Of a stretch of 5,350 nucleotides of DNA, positions 5,320-5,350 are shown one piece after another. Source of the DNA: an uncultured Clostridia bacterium (lineage in GTDB: Bacteria > Bacillota > Clostridia > Oscillospirales > Acutalibacteraceae); NCBI GenBank assembly GCA_946409885.1, contig CAMJYF010000161.1:1-5350 (forward strand). The letters run 5' to 3'. How positions within the stretch are numbered: position 1 is the stretch's first letter; each line of letters opens with the position of its first letter. The notes under the pieces are model-generated. The model did no database searches and was not told the origin of the DNA. It saw only the letters and a list, made by a program, of their open reading frames with translations. Made by a program: the position numbers and the translations under genes.

Positions 5320-5350
5320 GCACTTGAGAGAGCGGACACCGAAAAGGGGC
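5320..5350 (+). promoter_or_regulatory. Start of a possible structured RNA leader (glycine-riboswitch-like, truncated)
   Basis: The predicted transcript begins about 30 bases before the window ends. It contains GAGAGAGCGGACACCGAAAAGGGGC and no start codon. The GAGAG followed by CACCGAA and AGGGGC is reminiscent of the conserved core of glycine riboswitch aptamers. However, the space between the two motifs is much shorter than the usual P2 hairpin. A T-box or ordinary 5' UTR is equally possible. Confidence 0.25.

Noticed and set aside
5115..5339. A 74-codon minus-strand open frame upstream of sleB
   Set aside because: It spans AT-rich promoter DNA and overlaps the sleB start. It has no ribosome binding site, and its Phe/Tyr-rich product resembles translated A/T tracts.

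Overview
The window suggests an endospore-forming, GC-rich member of the Clostridia, most likely from the Oscillospiraceae or a relative. The evidence is a recognisable SleB/YpeB spore-germination pair, Gram-positive style GGAGG ribosome binding sites, consensus sigma-A promoters, a lipoprotein with a Gram-positive lipobox, and GC-rich coding DNA with AT-rich promoter regions. The lineage is inferred from protein resemblance and composition only.

Layout from left to right. A bidirectional-looking intrinsic terminator (17-51) closes a leftward two-gene unit: ypeB (427-1767, minus) followed 21 bases later by a small lipoprotein gene (67-405, minus). A divergent intergenic region (1768-1909) follows. 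It holds a perfect-consensus sigma-A promoter firing rightward, a dyad over its -35 box, a 13-bp palindrome, and a tentative leftward sporulation-type promoter for ypeB. Next comes an exported protein with two tandem endonuclease/exonuclease/phosphatase (EEP) domains (1910-3673, plus). After it lie a 95-bp element with 27-bp perfect inverted repeats (3691-3785) and a small split-barrel flavin-binding protein of the pyridoxamine 5'-phosphate oxidase family (3837-4229, plus). Then come a leftward terminator (4341-4386) and sleB (4414-5118, minus). The right edge is an AT-rich intergenic stretch with a good sigma-A promoter (5285-5313), firing rightward into what may be a structured leader whose gene lies outside the window. 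The stretch 4230-4340 holds nothing I can identify.

How the genes relate. SleB is a cortex-lytic enzyme, and YpeB is the partner it needs for stable incorporation into the spore. In most spore-formers the two genes are adjacent in the order sleB-ypeB and are transcribed together. Here they keep the same strand and order but are separated by about 2.6 kb carrying two unrelated genes on the opposite strand. sleB has its own terminator, so ypeB must be transcribed from a separate promoter. The two intervening genes have no evident germination role.

The most unusual items are the split germination operon, the double EEP protein with both active sites apparently intact, the long perfect inverted repeat, and the lipoprotein with LEA-like amphipathic repeats downstream of ypeB. 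I see no CRISPR array, rRNA, tRNA, transposase, phage gene or defence system.
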